Shown piece after piece: positions 35,189 to 45,389 of a DNA stretch of 64,000 bases. The notes under the pieces were generated by a model. The model was not told the DNA's origin, searched no databases, and worked only from the letters and a program-made list of their open reading frames with translations. Each line of letters opens with the position of its first letter. Positions within the stretch are counted from its first letter, which is position 1. Source of the DNA: Alphaproteobacteria bacterium (GTDB lineage Bacteria > Pseudomonadota > Alphaproteobacteria > Rhizobiales > Xanthobacteraceae); contig VGEP01000007.1 of the NCBI GenBank assembly GCA_016869215.1, positions 95,586-159,585 on the forward strand. The letters are read 5' to 3'. The position numbers and the translations under genes were made by a program.

Positions 35189-35293
35189 GTCATTCCGGGG
35201 CGGCGCAAAGCGCCGAACCCGGAAGCCAGAGCGACACGGAAAACGCGGCCCTGGATTCCGGGTTCGCCCGCTGCGCGGGCACCCCGGAATGAC
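35189..35293. repeat. Palindromic intergenic repeat, class C (copy 1)
   Basis: GTCATTCCGGGG (35189-35200) and CCCCGGAATGAC (35282-35293) bracket inner arms CCGAACCCGG / CCGGGTTCG. It lies between iorA and iorB; a second copy is at 42553-42662. Confidence 0.65.
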
Positions 35294-35310
35294 CGGGGAG
35301 AGTCATTGCA

Positions 35311-36834
35311 ATGACCGCCCCCGAGCAACAGCGCCCGATCACCATCGCCATCCTCGCCATGGGCGGCGAAGGCGGCGGCGTGCTGGCGGAATGGATCGTC
35401 GATCTCGCCGAGCACGCGGGCTACATCGCGCAGATGACCTCGGTGCCGGGCGTGGCGCAGCGCACCGGCGCGACCAACTATTACGTCGAACTGTTTCCGA
35501 AGACCGGCGCCAAGTCGAACATGCGCGCCCCGGTGCTGGGGCTCACGCCCGTCGCGGGCGACGTCGACATCGTGATCGCCTCCGAACTGATGGAGGCCGC
35601 GCGCGCGGTGCAGCGCGGCCTCGTGACGCCCGACCGCACGACGTTCATCGTCTCGACCAACCGCGTCTATGCGATGACCGAGAAGATCGCGCTCGCCGAC
35701 GGCCGCGTGGATTCCGCAGCCCTGCTCGAAGCCTGCCGCACGGCGGCCAAGCGCCTGATCCACGGCGACATGGCGCAACTGTCCGAGGCGACCGGCAGCG
35801 TCATCAGCGCGGTGCTGTTCGGCGCGCTCGCGGGTTCGAAGGCCCTGCCGATGCAGCGCACGGCGTTCGAGGCCGCGATCCACCGCGGCGGCGTCGGCGT
35901 GAAGCAGAGCCTTGCGGCGTTCGCGGCGGGCCATGCGGCGGCCGAGAGCGGCCCCGCGCCGGCGCAGGCCCCGGCGCCGCAAGTCGCGCGCCTCTCGCCT
36001 GCGCTCGCCCCGCTCTACGCCGAGACCGACGCTTATGCCGAACCCGCGCGCACGATGATCCGCGCGGGCATCGTCAAGCTCGCCGACTACCAGGACGCAG
36101 CCTACGCGCGCGAATACCTCGACAAGCTCAGGCCCGTCGCCGAGGCCGAACGCAAACACGGCAACGGCTCGGGCGCGCTGCTGGCCGAGACTGCACGCGA
36201 GCTGGCGCTCGGCATGTCCTACGAGGACACCGTCCGCGTCGCCGAACTGAAGATCCGGCCCGACCGCTTCGCGCGCGTGCGGGAAGAGGTGCAGGCCGCC
36301 GACGGGCAGATCCTGGAGATCGCCGAATTCCTGCACCCTCGGGTGCAGGAGATTGCGGACACGCTGCCCGCAGGGCTCGGCAACTGGCTCCTGAACACTG
36401 GCTGGGCGCGGCGCTTTGTCGAGCGGTTCACAACCAAGGGCCGCGTGGTGAAGACCTCGACCGTGCGCGGGTTCCTGATGCTGTTCGTCGTCGCCTCGAT
36501 GAAGGGCATGCGGCGGCGCTCGCTGCGCTTTTCGCACGAGCACAAGTTCCTGAACGACTGGCTCGCGACGATCCTGCGCACCGCCGCGACCGATTACACG
36601 CTCGCCGCCGAAATCGCCATGATCCGCACGCTGGTGAAGGGCTACAGCGACACCCACGAGCGCGGCCGCGCCCGCTACGAGACCATCGTGCAGATGCTGC
36701 CGCAGATCGCTTCGGGGCCAGCCCCGGCCGCAACGCTGGCGAAGCTGCGCAAGGCGGCGCTCGCCGACGACACCGGCGCGGCGCTGGATGCGGCGATCAA
36801 GGAACTGCGGCCGCTGGCACAGGCGGCGGAGTAG
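35311..36834 (+). CDS. iorB: Indolepyruvate oxidoreductase beta subunit family protein (IorB-like)
   Basis: 507-residue protein, longer than archaeal IorB (about 200). Residues 10-200 form the gamma-type oxidoreductase domain (MGGEGGGVLAEWIVDLAEHA, MTSVPGVAQRTGATNYYVEL); the remainder matches the DUF6537-like extension found in proteobacterial homologues (EYLDKLRPVAEAERKHG, LAAEIAMIRTLVKGYSDTHERG). It pairs with iorA 148 bp upstream, the gap being a palindromic repeat. Likely cytosolic and needed for 2-oxo acid oxidation. Confidence 0.9.
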   Translation: MTAPEQQRPITIAILAMGGEGGGVLAEWIVDLAEHAGYIAQMTSVPGVAQRTGATNYYVELFPKTGAKSNMRAPVLGLTPVAGDVDIVIASELMEAARAVQRGLVTPDRTTFIVSTNRVYAMTEKIALADGRVDSAALLEACRTAAKRLIHGDMAQLSEATGSVISAVLFGALAGSKALPMQRTAFEAAIHRGGVGVKQSLAAFAAGHAAAESGPAPAQAPAPQVARLSPALAPLYAETDAYAEPARTMIRAGIVKLADYQDAAYAREYLDKLRPVAEAERKHGNGSGALLAETARELALGMSYEDTVRVAELKIRPDRFARVREEVQAADGQILEIAEFLHPRVQEIADTLPAGLGNWLLNTGWARRFVERFTTKGRVVKTSTVRGFLMLFVVASMKGMRRRSLRFSHEHKFLNDWLATILRTAATDYTLAAEIAMIRTLVKGYSDTHERGRARYETIVQMLPQIASGPAPAATLAKLRKAALADDTGAALDAAIKELRPLAQAAE

Positions 36835-36874
36835 CGGTTTTCAGAACACGATCGGAGTACGGAGCAAGCCGCTT

Positions 36875-37013
36875 GCTCCCACCCTCCCCTGGAGGGAGAG
36901 GGTCGACGTCGAGCGCCCGCGAGACGTCGGGGTGGGGTGAATCGCAAAGCGAACAACGTCACCCCACCCCGCTCGCTTTGCTCGCGACCCTCCCCCTCCA
37001 GGGGAGGGTGAGT
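36875..37013. repeat. Inverted repeat array with CTCCCCTGGAGGGAGAGGGT units
   Basis: CACCCTCCCCTGGAGGGAGAGGG on the left is complementary in layout to ACCCTCCCCCTCCAGGGGAGGG on the right, with inner GGGGTGGGGTGA / TCACCCCACCCC arms. It fills the gap between the convergent iorB and Rid genes. Confidence 0.6.
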
Positions 37014-37038
37014 ACCGTACTCGCGGCAACGCCCCGTT

Positions 37039-37467
37039 TCACGGCAGCACCGCCGTCGCCTCGATCTCCAGCAGCGCCTCGCGCTCGAACAGGCGGCCGA
37101 CCTGCACCAGCGCCATCGCCGGGAAATTGTCGCCGATCACCGCACGATAGACGCTGCCAAGCTCGCGGCGCGCGGCGAGATATTCGTCCATGTCGAGGAC
37201 ATACCAGGTCATGCGGACGAGATGCGCGGGCTTAGCGCCGCCCTCGCGCAGCACCGCGACGATGTTTTCCAGCGCCTGCTTCGCCTGCGGCACGAAACCC
37301 TTCGGGAAGCGCTCCTTCTCGTCCCAGCCGACCTGGCCGCCGACATAGATCGCAACGCCGCGCGCCTTGATGCCGTTGGCGTAGCCCTTCGGCTTCGGCC
37401 AGCTCTTGGGTTGCAGCACCTGATGGCGCGCGGGCGCGCGGCGCTTGCGCTTGGGTCGGGCGGGCAT
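37039..37467 (-). CDS. Rid (YjgF/UK114) family protein lacking the RidA arginine
   Basis: 142-residue trimeric Rid-fold protein. The C-terminal block FPAMALVQVGRLFEREALLEIEA aligns with the RidA signature, shown here as FPAMALVQVGRLF; where RidA has Arg (P-A-R), this protein has Met, so it belongs to a Rid subgroup without proven imine deaminase activity. The N terminus is basic. It is last in the aminobenzoyl-CoA operon, 10 bp after the ligase, with AGGAG before the ATG. A role in hydrolysing or protecting against enamine intermediates of 2-aminobenzoate breakdown is an inference. Confidence 0.88.
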   Translation of the reverse strand: MPARPKRKRRAPARHQVLQPKSWPKPKGYANGIKARGVAIYVGGQVGWDEKERFPKGFVPQAKQALENIVAVLREGGAKPAHLVRMTWYVLDMDEYLAARRELGSVYRAVIGDNFPAMALVQVGRLFEREALLEIEATAVLP

Positions 37468-37477
37468 TGCGAAACTC

Positions 37478-39127
37478 CTATGAAGCGAGCTTGCGCGCGG
37501 AGCCTTCCGACGCGCGGCGGCGCAGTTCGAAGCGCTGCAATTTTCCGGTCTGGGTCTTGGGCAGTTCGGCGACGTATTCGATCGCGCGCGGATACTTGTA
37601 GGGCGCGATCGACGCCTTGACGTGGTCCTGCAGGAGCCGCGTCAGCGCGGCTTCGGGCGCGAATCCGGGCCGCAGCACGACATAGGCCTTCACGATCATG
37701 CCGCGGTCCTCGTCGGGCGCGCCCACCACGCCGCATTCGGCGACCGCGGGATGCGCGAGCAGCGCGGATTCCACCTCGGGGCCGGCGATGTTGTAACCGG
37801 CCGACACGATCATGTCGTCGGAGCGCGCCTGGTACCAGAAGTAGCCGTCCTCATCCATCAGGTAGGTGTCGCCGGTGACGTTCCAGCCGCCCTGCACGTA
37901 TTTCCTCTGCCGTTCGTCGGCGAGATAGCGGCAGCCGGTCGGCCCGCGCACCGCGAGACGACCGACGGTGCCGGGCTTCGCGATGTTTCCCGCGTCGTCG
38001 AGGATGCAGGCCTCGTAGCCCGGCACGGCGCGGCCGGTCGAACCCGCGCGCACCTCGTGCTCCGGCGAGCCGATGAAGATGTGCAGCATCTCGGTCGCGC
38101 CGATGCCGTCGAGGATTTTGATGCCGGTCGCCTTGTGCCAGGCCTCGAACGTGGCCCTGGGCAGCGCCTCGCCTGCGGACACGCATTTGCGCAGCGAGGA
38201 CACGTCGAAGTCCTTGAGCTTGCCGAGCATTGCGCGATAGGCGGTCGGCGCGGTGAAGGGAACGGTGATGCGGTACCTTTGGATCGCGTCGAGCAGTTGA
38301 TCCGGCCCGGCCTGTTCCAGCAGCACGGTCGAGGCGCCGATCCGCAGCGGAAACAGCACCAGCCCTCCGAGGCCGAAGGTGAAGGCGAGCGGCGGCGAGC
38401 CGGTAAACACGTCGGAGGGTTCCGCGCGCAGCACGTGCTTCGCATAGCTGTCGCAGATCGCCAGCATGTCGCGGTGGAAATGCATCGTGCCCTTGGGCTC
38501 GCCGGTGGTGCCCGAGGTGAACGCGATCAGGCAGACGTCGTCGGAGGCGGTTTCGCAGGCGGTGAAGCTTTCGTAGCCGGGCTTGGCCATCAGCGCTTCA
38601 AGCTCGCCCCCCTTTTCGCCCGGACCCCAGTACACGATGCGCTGCAAATCGGGCGACTGTGCCTTGGCCCTCTCCATCTCGTCCGAAAGCCGCGCGTCGC
38701 AGAGCGCAAGCGCGATCTTCGCCTTGGCCAGCGGATAGGACAGTTCCTTGGCGCGCAGCAGCGGCATGGTCGCAACCACGACGCCGCCGGCCTTGATGAC
38801 CGCGAAATAGGCCGCGACCATCGTCGGGTTGTTCGGCGCGCGCAGCAGCACGCGGTTGCCGGGCACGAGGCCGAGGTCGCGCGTGAGCACGTTGGCGATG
38901 CGGTTCACGCGCTCGTGCAATCGGGCGTAGGTGAGCGTCTCCGACGGCGAGATCAGGCAGGGGCGTGCGCCCTGCCCCGTCGCCACCCAGCGGTCGACCC
39001 ATTCGGTGACGCAATTGAGCCGCTCCGGATATTGCAGGTCCGGCAGCATGAAGGCGAACTCGGGCCAAAGCTCGCGCGGCGGCAGGTTGTCGCGCGCGAA
39101 GGTGTCGATATGGCCGCTCGTCGCCAT
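37478..39127 (-). CDS. 2-aminobenzoate-CoA ligase-like AMP-forming ligase
   Basis: 549-residue adenylate-forming enzyme of the benzoate/2-aminobenzoate-CoA ligase branch. AMP motif LIAFTSGTTGEPKGTMHFHRD (quoted core TSGTTGEPKG), hinge region SDDMIVSAGYNIAGPEVE, and C-terminal catalytic Lys in PKTQTGKLQRFELRR. The N terminus HIDTFARDNLPPRELWPEF is typical for 2-aminobenzoate-CoA ligases. AGGAGG before the ATG. In the operon with the monooxygenase/reductase it would activate anthranilate (or salicylate) to the CoA thioester. Confidence 0.9.
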   Translation of the reverse strand: MATSGHIDTFARDNLPPRELWPEFAFMLPDLQYPERLNCVTEWVDRWVATGQGARPCLISPSETLTYARLHERVNRIANVLTRDLGLVPGNRVLLRAPNNPTMVAAYFAVIKAGGVVVATMPLLRAKELSYPLAKAKIALALCDARLSDEMERAKAQSPDLQRIVYWGPGEKGGELEALMAKPGYESFTACETASDDVCLIAFTSGTTGEPKGTMHFHRDMLAICDSYAKHVLRAEPSDVFTGSPPLAFTFGLGGLVLFPLRIGASTVLLEQAGPDQLLDAIQRYRITVPFTAPTAYRAMLGKLKDFDVSSLRKCVSAGEALPRATFEAWHKATGIKILDGIGATEMLHIFIGSPEHEVRAGSTGRAVPGYEACILDDAGNIAKPGTVGRLAVRGPTGCRYLADERQRKYVQGGWNVTGDTYLMDEDGYFWYQARSDDMIVSAGYNIAGPEVESALLAHPAVAECGVVGAPDEDRGMIVKAYVVLRPGFAPEAALTRLLQDHVKASIAPYKYPRAIEYVAELPKTQTGKLQRFELRRRASEGSARKLAS

Positions 39128-39136
39128 CGTCGCCTC

Positions 39137-40339
39137 CTATTCAGCCGCCAGCGCAGGCTTGCCCGCCCGCGCCTTCAATGCCTCACGCGCAATCACGATC
39201 TTCTGCACCTCGGTCGCGCCCTCGTAGATGCGAAGCGCGCGGATCTCGCGGTAAAGCTCCTCGACCTTGACGCCCTTGCGGACGCCGTGGCCGCCGTGGA
39301 GCTGCACGGCGCGGTCGATGACGCGCTGCGCGGCTTCGGTCGCGTACATCTTGGCCATCGCGGCCTCGCGCGTGACGCGCTGCGCGCCCAATCCTGTTGG
39401 ACCAATGTCCTTGGTCCAGGCGGCGCGATAGACCAAGAGCGCCGCGGCATCGACCTCGGTCGCGCTGTCGGCGATGGTCGCCTGCGTCATCTGCAGATCG
39501 CCGAGCGGCGCGCCGAACAGCTTGCGCTGCGCCGCGTGCTCCACCGTCTCGTGCAGCGCGCGGCGAGCGAAGCCGAGCGCCGCCGCGCCGACCGTCGAGC
39601 GGAAAATGTCGAGCGTCGCCATCGCCACCTTGAAGCCCTCGCCGGGCTTGCCCAAACGGTTGGACGCGGGCACGCGCACGCCATCGAACGAAAGCCGCGC
39701 CAGCGGATGCGGCGCGATAATTTCGATGCGCTCGGCGACCTTTAGCCCCGGCGCACCGGCATCGACCACGAACGCCGAGAGGCCCTTCGCGCCCGGCGCC
39801 TCGCCCGACCGCGCGAACACCACGTAATGGTCGGCGATTCCGCCGTTGGAAATCCAGGTCTTCTCGCCGTCGAGGCGGACATATGCACCGTCGGCCCTGG
39901 CGGTCGTCGCGAGCGCCGCGACATCCGAGCCCGCCTCCGGCTCCGACAGCGCAAACGCCGCAATGGCTTTGCCGTCGCGCACCGGCGGCAGGTATTTGCG
40001 CTTGAGGTCTTCGGAGCCGAACAGCGAGATCGACGCGCTGCCGAGCCCCTGCATGGCGAAGGAGAAGTCGGCAAGCCCGTCGTGGAACGCGAGGGTGTCG
40101 CGCGCAAGGCAGAGCGTGCGGACGTCGAGCGCATCGTGCGTCCCGCCATAGGCCGCGGGCACCACGGTCTTGAGGAACCCCGCCTCGCCCAGCGCCTTCA
40201 CGCGCGCGCGGCAGGCGGCGTCGACGTCATCGTGCGGTAGCGAAGGCAGCGTGGCATCGGCCCAGCGCGATACCCTTTCGGCGAAGGCGCGATGGCCGTC
40301 GTCGAAGAAGGGCCAGATGAGCGTTTCGGCGAGCGCCAT
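39137..40339 (-). CDS. Acyl-CoA dehydrogenase
   Basis: 400-residue flavoenzyme. Signatures: [21 protein letters not shown] (FAD/substrate loop), [17 protein letters not shown], and the C-terminal HGGHGVRKG and [19 protein letters not shown] with the Glu of the YEG motif. The start [14 protein letters not shown] is chosen over a longer frame. It sits 14 bp after the hydratase and 9 bp before the ligase. In 2-aminobenzoyl-CoA degradation it could oxidise ring-reduced or ring-opened CoA esters. Confidence 0.92.
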   Translation of the reverse strand: MALAETLIWPFFDDGHRAFAERVSRWADATLPSLPHDDVDAACRARVKALGEAGFLKTVVPAAYGGTHDALDVRTLCLARDTLAFHDGLADFSFAMQGLGSASISLFGSEDLKRKYLPPVRDGKAIAAFALSEPEAGSDVAALATTARADGAYVRLDGEKTWISNGGIADHYVVFARSGEAPGAKGLSAFVVDAGAPGLKVAERIEIIAPHPLARLSFDGVRVPASNRLGKPGEGFKVAMATLDIFRSTVGAAALGFARRALHETVEHAAQRKLFGAPLGDLQMTQATIADSATEVDAAALLVYRAAWTKDIGPTGLGAQRVTREAAMAKMYATEAAQRVIDRAVQLHGGHGVRKGVKVEELYREIRALRIYEGATEVQKIVIAREALKARAGKPALAAE

Positions 40340-40353
40340 TTCAATTGCCTCTG

Positions 40354-41187
40354 TCAGTCGCCCTGAAACACCGGCTTCTGCTTCGCCGCGAAGGCGCGGA
40401 ACGCGCGCTTGAAGTCCTCGGTCTCCATGCACAGCGCCTGCGCGACCGCTTCGGCTTCCACCGCCGTTTCCACCGACATCGCCCATTCCATCTCCAGCAT
40501 CCGCTTGGTCATGGCGTTGCCGAAGGTCGGGCCGTTGGCGAGATCCTGCGCGAGCCTCGTGGCGTCCGCCAGCACCGCATCGGGCGCGGCGAGGCGATTG
40601 AAGAAGCCCATGCGCTCAGCCTCCTCCCCGCCCATGCTTCGGCCGGTGAACAAAAGCTCCGAGGCGCGGCCCTGCCCGACGATGCGCGGCAGGATCGCGC
40701 AGGCGCCCATGTCGCAGCCGGCGAGCCCGACACGATTGAACAGGAACGCGACTTTGGCGTTGGGCGTTCCGATCCGGATGTCGGAGGCCATGGCGAGAAT
40801 CGCGCCGGCGCCGGCGCAGACGCCGTCGACCGCCGCGATAATCGGCTGCGGCGCGGCGCGCATCGCCTTCACCGCCTCGCCGGTCATGCGGGTGAAGTCG
40901 AGCAGTTCCACCGTGTTCATTTTCGTCAGCGGCTCGATGATCTCGAACACATCGCCGCCGGAACAGAAATTGCCGCCCGCGCCCGCGATGACGAAGGCCT
41001 TCACGCCCTTGTCGCGGGCCGCGGCGCGAAACAGCGAGCCGAGCTCGTCGTAGCTGTCGAACGTTAGCGGGTTCTTGCGGTCCGGGCGGTCGAGCGTGAC
41101 GGTCGCGACCTTGCCCGCGACCTCGAAGCGCATGTGCCGCGCCTTGTAACCCGACAGCGGCAAGGTGACGGGGTTGGCGGCGCTCAT
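40354..41187 (-). CDS. Enoyl-CoA hydratase family protein
   Basis: 277-residue crotonase-fold enzyme. Oxyanion motifs [18 protein letters not shown] and [41 protein letters not shown] follows where catalytic acids sit, with Asp/Gly in place of the common Glu, which suggests a specialised hydrolase or isomerase. The ATG overlaps the MarR stop by four bases. Probably adds water to, or opens, a cyclic intermediate of aminobenzoyl-CoA breakdown. Confidence 0.9.
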   Translation of the reverse strand: MSAANPVTLPLSGYKARHMRFEVAGKVATVTLDRPDRKNPLTFDSYDELGSLFRAAARDKGVKAFVIAGAGGNFCSGGDVFEIIEPLTKMNTVELLDFTRMTGEAVKAMRAAPQPIIAAVDGVCAGAGAILAMASDIRIGTPNAKVAFLFNRVGLAGCDMGACAILPRIVGQGRASELLFTGRSMGGEEAERMGFFNRLAAPDAVLADATRLAQDLANGPTFGNAMTKRMLEMEWAMSVETAVEAEAVAQALCMETEDFKRAFRAFAAKQKPVFQGD

Positions 41188-41699
41188 GCCGCGCCTCCGT
41201 TGCGCACCGCCTTGCGTGCCGACGCCTTGGCCTTGGCGAGCAGCGCCATCAGCGCCTCGATATCGCCCGGCGAAAGTCCCTCGAAAATCTCGCCGACCCA
41301 GTCGGCGTTGACCCTGGCCATGGCGCGGAAATGGCGCTGGCCTTCCGCGGTGAGGCTGACGATCTGCACGCGGCGGTCCTTCGGCGACGGCCGCCGGCGG
41401 ATCAGCCCCTGCTCGGCCAGGCGGTCGACAAGGCCGGTGATATTGCCGTTCGACACCATCATGCGCTGCGAAAGCTCGCCGAGCGTCATGCCGGACGGCG
41501 CACGATCGAGCTGCGCCAAGAGGTCGAAGCGCGGCAGCGTGGTGCTGAACTGCTCGCGCAGTCTGCGGCGCACTTCGTTCTCGATCAGCGTGGTGCAGGT
41601 CAGCATGCGCAGCCACAGCCGCAATTCGGTCTTGTGATCGTCCGGGCGCTCGGCGACCTTGGTCTCGGCGTCGAGCGGAATCGTCGTGCGGTCGTCCAT
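41184..41699 (-). CDS. MarR-family transcriptional regulator
   Basis: 171-residue winged-helix regulator: [29 protein letters not shown], of which [18 protein letters not shown] is the recognition helix, followed by the wing [17 protein letters not shown]. MarR proteins in aromatic-CoA operons usually repress until a CoA thioester binds. Encoded inside the operon between the SDR (1-nt overlap) and the hydratase (4-nt overlap). It likely binds the palindromes at 42485-42496 and 32889-32900. Confidence 0.92.
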   Translation of the reverse strand: MDDRTTIPLDAETKVAERPDDHKTELRLWLRMLTCTTLIENEVRRRLREQFSTTLPRFDLLAQLDRAPSGMTLGELSQRMMVSNGNITGLVDRLAEQGLIRRRPSPKDRRVQIVSLTAEGQRHFRAMARVNADWVGEIFEGLSPGDIEALMALLAKAKASARKAVRNGGAA

Positions 41700-42460
41700 C
41701 ACATTTCTCCCCCTGCCACCACCAGCGTCGTGCCGGTGACGGCCGCCGCCTCGGGCGAGCACAGATAGACCACGGCCGCAGCGACCTCCTTCGGGTCGAT
41801 CAGGCGGCCGAGCGGAATGTCCTTGAGCATGGCGGCGGCGGCGTCCTCGCGGGTGCGGCCGGTCTTCGCCGTCACTACATCGAGGCTTTCGCGCATCATT
41901 TCGGTGTCGGTGTAGCCGGGGCACACGGCGTTGACGGTGACGCCGGTCTTCGCGGTCTCGATTGCGAGCGCGCGCACGAGGCCGACGACCGCGTGCTTGG
42001 ACGCGCAATAGGCCGACACGTAGCCGTAGCCCTTCAGCCCCGCGGTCGAGGCGACCGCGACGATGCGGCCCTGCCCGCGCGCGGTCATGCCGCCGAGCAC
42101 GGCGCGGACCGCGTGCACCGTGCCCATGACGTTGAGATCGAACATGCGCCGGAACTGCTCCGGGTCCGCCTTGGCGAACGGCGCGCTTTCGGCGGTTCCG
42201 GCGTTGGCGATCAGCAGATCGACCGGGCCGCGCTCCGCGACCGCGCGCTTCACCCCGTTGTCCACAGCTTTCGGGTCGGTGACATCGGCGATCGCGTAGC
42301 CCGCGGCCTCGCCCTTCGCGACCGCCCCGGCCAGCGCGGCCTCGCCGCGGCCGACCACCGTGACTTTGGCGCCGGACGCCGTCAGCGCAGCCGCAACGGC
42401 ACGGCCGATGCCGCGTCCGCCGCCGGTCACCAGAGCGTGCCGTCCTTGAAGCGCCGCCAT
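41699..42460 (-). CDS. Short-chain dehydrogenase/reductase
   Basis: 253-residue NAD(P)-dependent oxidoreductase. TGGGRGIG cofactor motif, NAG at the end of strand four ([10 protein letters not shown]), Ser in VASTAGLKG and YCASK active site, with the CPGYTDTEM loop. The start at [15 protein letters not shown] follows AGAGGCAG. First gene of the minus-strand operon. Likely a 3-hydroxyacyl-CoA dehydrogenase-type step in 2-aminobenzoyl-CoA degradation. Confidence 0.92.
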   Translation of the reverse strand: MAALQGRHALVTGGGRGIGRAVAAALTASGAKVTVVGRGEAALAGAVAKGEAAGYAIADVTDPKAVDNGVKRAVAERGPVDLLIANAGTAESAPFAKADPEQFRRMFDLNVMGTVHAVRAVLGGMTARGQGRIVAVASTAGLKGYGYVSAYCASKHAVVGLVRALAIETAKTGVTVNAVCPGYTDTEMMRESLDVVTAKTGRTREDAAAAMLKDIPLGRLIDPKEVAAAVVYLCSPEAAAVTGTTLVVAGGEM

Positions 42461-42484
42461 CGCTGCCTCTTGTGCCGCAGATAC

Positions 42485-42512
42485 TTTAAGCTTAAACTTT
42501 CTCAGCTTCAAG
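42485..42512. promoter_or_regulatory. MarR operator candidate in the divergent aminobenzoyl-CoA promoter
   Basis: TTTAAGCTTAAA (42485-42496) is a perfect 12-bp palindrome; AGCTTCAAG (42504-42512) is a nearby second half-site. It lies between the divergent SDR operon and the monooxygenase/reductase gene. It resembles the palindrome at 32889-32900. Confidence 0.6.
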
Positions 42513-42552
42513 TACCGGCCAGGGACTGGCGATATGCGGCAGACTGTCCACG

Positions 42553-42662
42553 GTCATTCCGGGACGGCGTGAAACGCCGGACCCGGAATCCAGAGCGGCG
42601 AGCATTGTGCCTCCAACCCTGGATTCCGGGTTCGCTCGCTGACGCGAGCGCCCCGGAATGAC
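42553..42662. repeat. Palindromic intergenic repeat, class C (copy 2)
   Basis: GTCATTCCGGG (42553-42563) to CCCCGGAATGAC (42651-42662) with inner CCGGACCCGG / CCGGGTTCG arms. Same layout as 35189-35293. Ends 26 bases before the monooxygenase/reductase ATG. Confidence 0.65.
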
Positions 42663-42688
42663 GGCGGAGAGGCCGAGCGGAGACGCAC

Positions 42689-45034
42689 ATGAAGGTGAAC
42701 GTCCTGGGCGGCGGGCCAGCGGGGCTCTACTTCGCCATCCTGATGAAGAAGGCGTGGCCGCAGACCCGCATCACGGTGTTCGAGCGCAACAAGCCTGACG
42801 ACACCTTCGGCTTCGGCGTCGTGTTCTCCGACCAGACCCTGGAGGCCTTCGAGAGCTACGACCGCGAGACCTACCGCCAGATCGTCGGCCACTTCGCCTA
42901 CTGGGACGACATCGAGATTCACTTCCGCGGCACCACCCACCGCATCGGCGGCAACGGCTTCTGCGGCACCTCGCGCACCATGCTTTTGAAAATCCTCGGC
43001 CGGCGCGCGCATTCGCTCGGCATCGAGATCAAGTACGGCGCGGAGGCGGACCCGTCGAAGATGACGGTGCGCGGCGCCGATCTCGTGGTCGCGGCCGACG
43101 GCGTCAATTCGCGCACGCGCGAATTGTTCAAGGAGCATTTCAAGCCGGCGATCGAGCTGCGCCCCAACCATTTCGCCTGGATGGGATCGAAGCGTCCGCT
43201 CGACGCGTTCAACTTCTTCTTCCGCGAGACCCCGCACGGCATCTTCATCGCGCATTGCTACCAGTACCAGCCCGGCCGCTCGACCTGGATTTTCGAGACC
43301 GACCCGGAGACCTTCAAGCGCGCGGGCCTTGCGGGCCTCGACGAGGCGGCCTCCGCCGCGCGCATGCAGGAGGTGTTCGCGCAGGAGCTCGACGGCCACA
43401 AGCTGATCACCAATCGCTCGATCTGGCGCAACTTCCCGACCATCCGCTGCGAGCAATGGACGCACGAGAACATGGTGCTGATCGGCGACGCCAAGGCGAC
43501 GGCGCATTTCTCCATCGGCTCGGGGACGAAGCTTGCGATGGAGGACGCGATCGCGCTCTACGAGGCGTTCCGCGCCACGGGCGGGCGCGACGTGAAAGCG
43601 GCGCTTTCGCATTTCGAATCCGCGCGCCGCGACGAGGTCGAGAAGACCCAGCACTCCGCCGACGTTTCGCTGGTCTGGTTCGAACACGTCAAGCGGTTCT
43701 GGGACATGGACCCGGCACGCTTCGCCTTCGGGCTGATGACGCGCTCGAAAGCGATCACCTACGACAACCTCGCGCTGCGCGCGCCCGAATTCGTCAAGCT
43801 CGCCGACAAGACCGTGGCGCGCGAAGTGGCGGCGCAGGGCCTCGACACCGACACCGCCGAGCCCGTGGTGCCGATGTTCCAGCCCTTCAAGCTGCGCGGC
43901 ATGACAGTCGCGAACCGCGTGGTCGTGTCGCCGATGGACCAATATTCGGCGAAGGACGGCCTGCCCGGCGACTGGCACATGGTGCATTACGGCTCGCGCG
44001 CCATCGGCGGCGCGGGCCTGCTGTTCACCGAAATGACCTGCGTGTCACCGGAGGCGCGCATATCGCCCGGCTGCACCGGCCTCTACAACGACGTGCAGGA
44101 AGCGGCCTGGAAGGCCATCGCCGATTTCGTGCACGGAAATTCCGCCGCCAAGTTCTGCCTCCAGCTCGGCCACGCCGGGCGCAAGGGCGCGACCAAGCTG
44201 ATGTGGGAAGGCATGGACCAGCCGCTGCCCGAGGGCGGCTGGCCGGTGATGGCGGCGTCGCCCCTGCCCTATTTTCCGCACTCGCCGGTGCCGCGCGAAA
44301 TGACCCGCGCCGACATGGACCAGGTCGTCGCCGATTTCGTGCAGGCGGTGCAGCGCGGCGAACGCGCGGGCTTCGACATGATCGAGCTGCACGCGGCGCA
44401 CGGGTATCTGATCGCAAGCTTCATCTCGCCGCTGACCAACCGGCGCACGGACGAGTACGGCGGCTCGCTCGAAAATCGTCTGCGCTTTCCGCTGGAGCTG
44501 TTCCGCGCCATGCGCGCGGCGTGGCCGAAGGAGAAGCCGATGTCGGTGCGCATCTCCGCGACCGACTGGACCGACGGCGGGCTCACGGGCGACGACGCGG
44601 TGGAGGTCGCGCGCGCGTTCAAGGCCGCGGGCTGCGACCTGATCGACGTGTCGACCGGCCAGACCGTGCCGGACGCGCAGCCGGTTTACGGGCGCATGTA
44701 CCAGACGCCGTTCTCCGACCAGATCCGGAACGACGCCGGCATTGCCACGATGTGCGTCGGCGCGGTGACCACCGCCGACCAGGTCAACACCATTGTCGCC
44801 GCGGGCCGCGCCGACCTCGTGGCGCTGGCGCGGCCGCATCTGGTCGATCCGTCATTCACGCTCAAGGCCGCGGCCTGGTACGGCGCGCGCGCGATCCACT
44901 GCCCGCCACAATACCGTTCGGGCCACGACCAGGCGTTCCGCAACTCGGCGCGCGACCGCGAGGAATTGACCGAATTGAAGCTGAAGGCGCGGCCGAAGGC
45001 CCACGCCCCGACGTTCAAGCAGGCGGCCGAGTAG
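42689..45034 (+). CDS. 2-aminobenzoyl-CoA monooxygenase/reductase (bifunctional salicylyl-CoA 5-hydroxylase type)
   Basis: 781-residue fusion. Residues 1-395 or so form a class A FAD monooxygenase ([39 protein letters not shown]); residues 400-775 form an old-yellow-enzyme reductase ([53 protein letters not shown], ending in the FMN-binding region). This architecture is that of the Azoarcus evansii enzyme that hydroxylates and reduces the ring of 2-aminobenzoyl-CoA; homologues are annotated as salicylyl-CoA 5-hydroxylase. GCGGAGA precedes the ATG. Divergent from the SDR-to-Rid operon that supplies the other steps. Confidence 0.92.
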   Translation: MKVNVLGGGPAGLYFAILMKKAWPQTRITVFERNKPDDTFGFGVVFSDQTLEAFESYDRETYRQIVGHFAYWDDIEIHFRGTTHRIGGNGFCGTSRTMLLKILGRRAHSLGIEIKYGAEADPSKMTVRGADLVVAADGVNSRTRELFKEHFKPAIELRPNHFAWMGSKRPLDAFNFFFRETPHGIFIAHCYQYQPGRSTWIFETDPETFKRAGLAGLDEAASAARMQEVFAQELDGHKLITNRSIWRNFPTIRCEQWTHENMVLIGDAKATAHFSIGSGTKLAMEDAIALYEAFRATGGRDVKAALSHFESARRDEVEKTQHSADVSLVWFEHVKRFWDMDPARFAFGLMTRSKAITYDNLALRAPEFVKLADKTVAREVAAQGLDTDTAEPVVPMFQPFKLRGMTVANRVVVSPMDQYSAKDGLPGDWHMVHYGSRAIGGAGLLFTEMTCVSPEARISPGCTGLYNDVQEAAWKAIADFVHGNSAAKFCLQLGHAGRKGATKLMWEGMDQPLPEGGWPVMAASPLPYFPHSPVPREMTRADMDQVVADFVQAVQRGERAGFDMIELHAAHGYLIASFISPLTNRRTDEYGGSLENRLRFPLELFRAMRAAWPKEKPMSVRISATDWTDGGLTGDDAVEVARAFKAAGCDLIDVSTGQTVPDAQPVYGRMYQTPFSDQIRNDAGIATMCVGAVTTADQVNTIVAAGRADLVALARPHLVDPSFTLKAAAWYGARAIHCPPQYRSGHDQAFRNSARDREELTELKLKARPKAHAPTFKQAAE

Positions 45035-45037
45035 CGT

Positions 45038-45262
45038 TCAGCTCTCGGCCCTCAGCCGCTCCGCGAGCGCGCGGAACTTTGCAGGACGGTCGAACGTCAG
45101 CTCCCGCTTCTCGTCGCGGCCGACGAACACCTTGAACATGCAGCCGCCGTCGATGTTGAAGAACGGCACCGATGCCGAGGGCCGGCCGAAGAACGGCCGC
45201 TTCACGATGGCGATGGTGAATGCGCGGCTAACGCAAACCGGCGACCTGTCCGCGTCCCTCAA
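45038..45262 (-). CDS. Small hypothetical protein
   Basis: Up to 74 residues; a TTG start at 45262 or a GTG at 45205 is possible. The C-terminal part (PFFNIDGGCMFKVFVGRDEK, then ELTFDRPAKFRALAERLRAES) has a protein-like mix of a beta hairpin and helix. The stop is four bases from the stop of the monooxygenase/reductase, which is convergent. I do not recognise a family and the call is tentative. Confidence 0.4.
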   Translation of the reverse strand: MRDADRSPVCVSRAFTIAIVKRPFFGRPSASVPFFNIDGGCMFKVFVGRDEKRELTFDRPAKFRALAERLRAES

Positions 45263-45389
45263 ACCGCGCCTTCACCGTGCCGGCGGCGCGCAGCCGCCCG
45301 CGCCGCCATGGCAACCCCGTGTCAACCGCGCGGGCGCAGGATGGCCGCGCAAATCCGGGACACGTTCAAAGACCGCTCGGGAGACGCCC

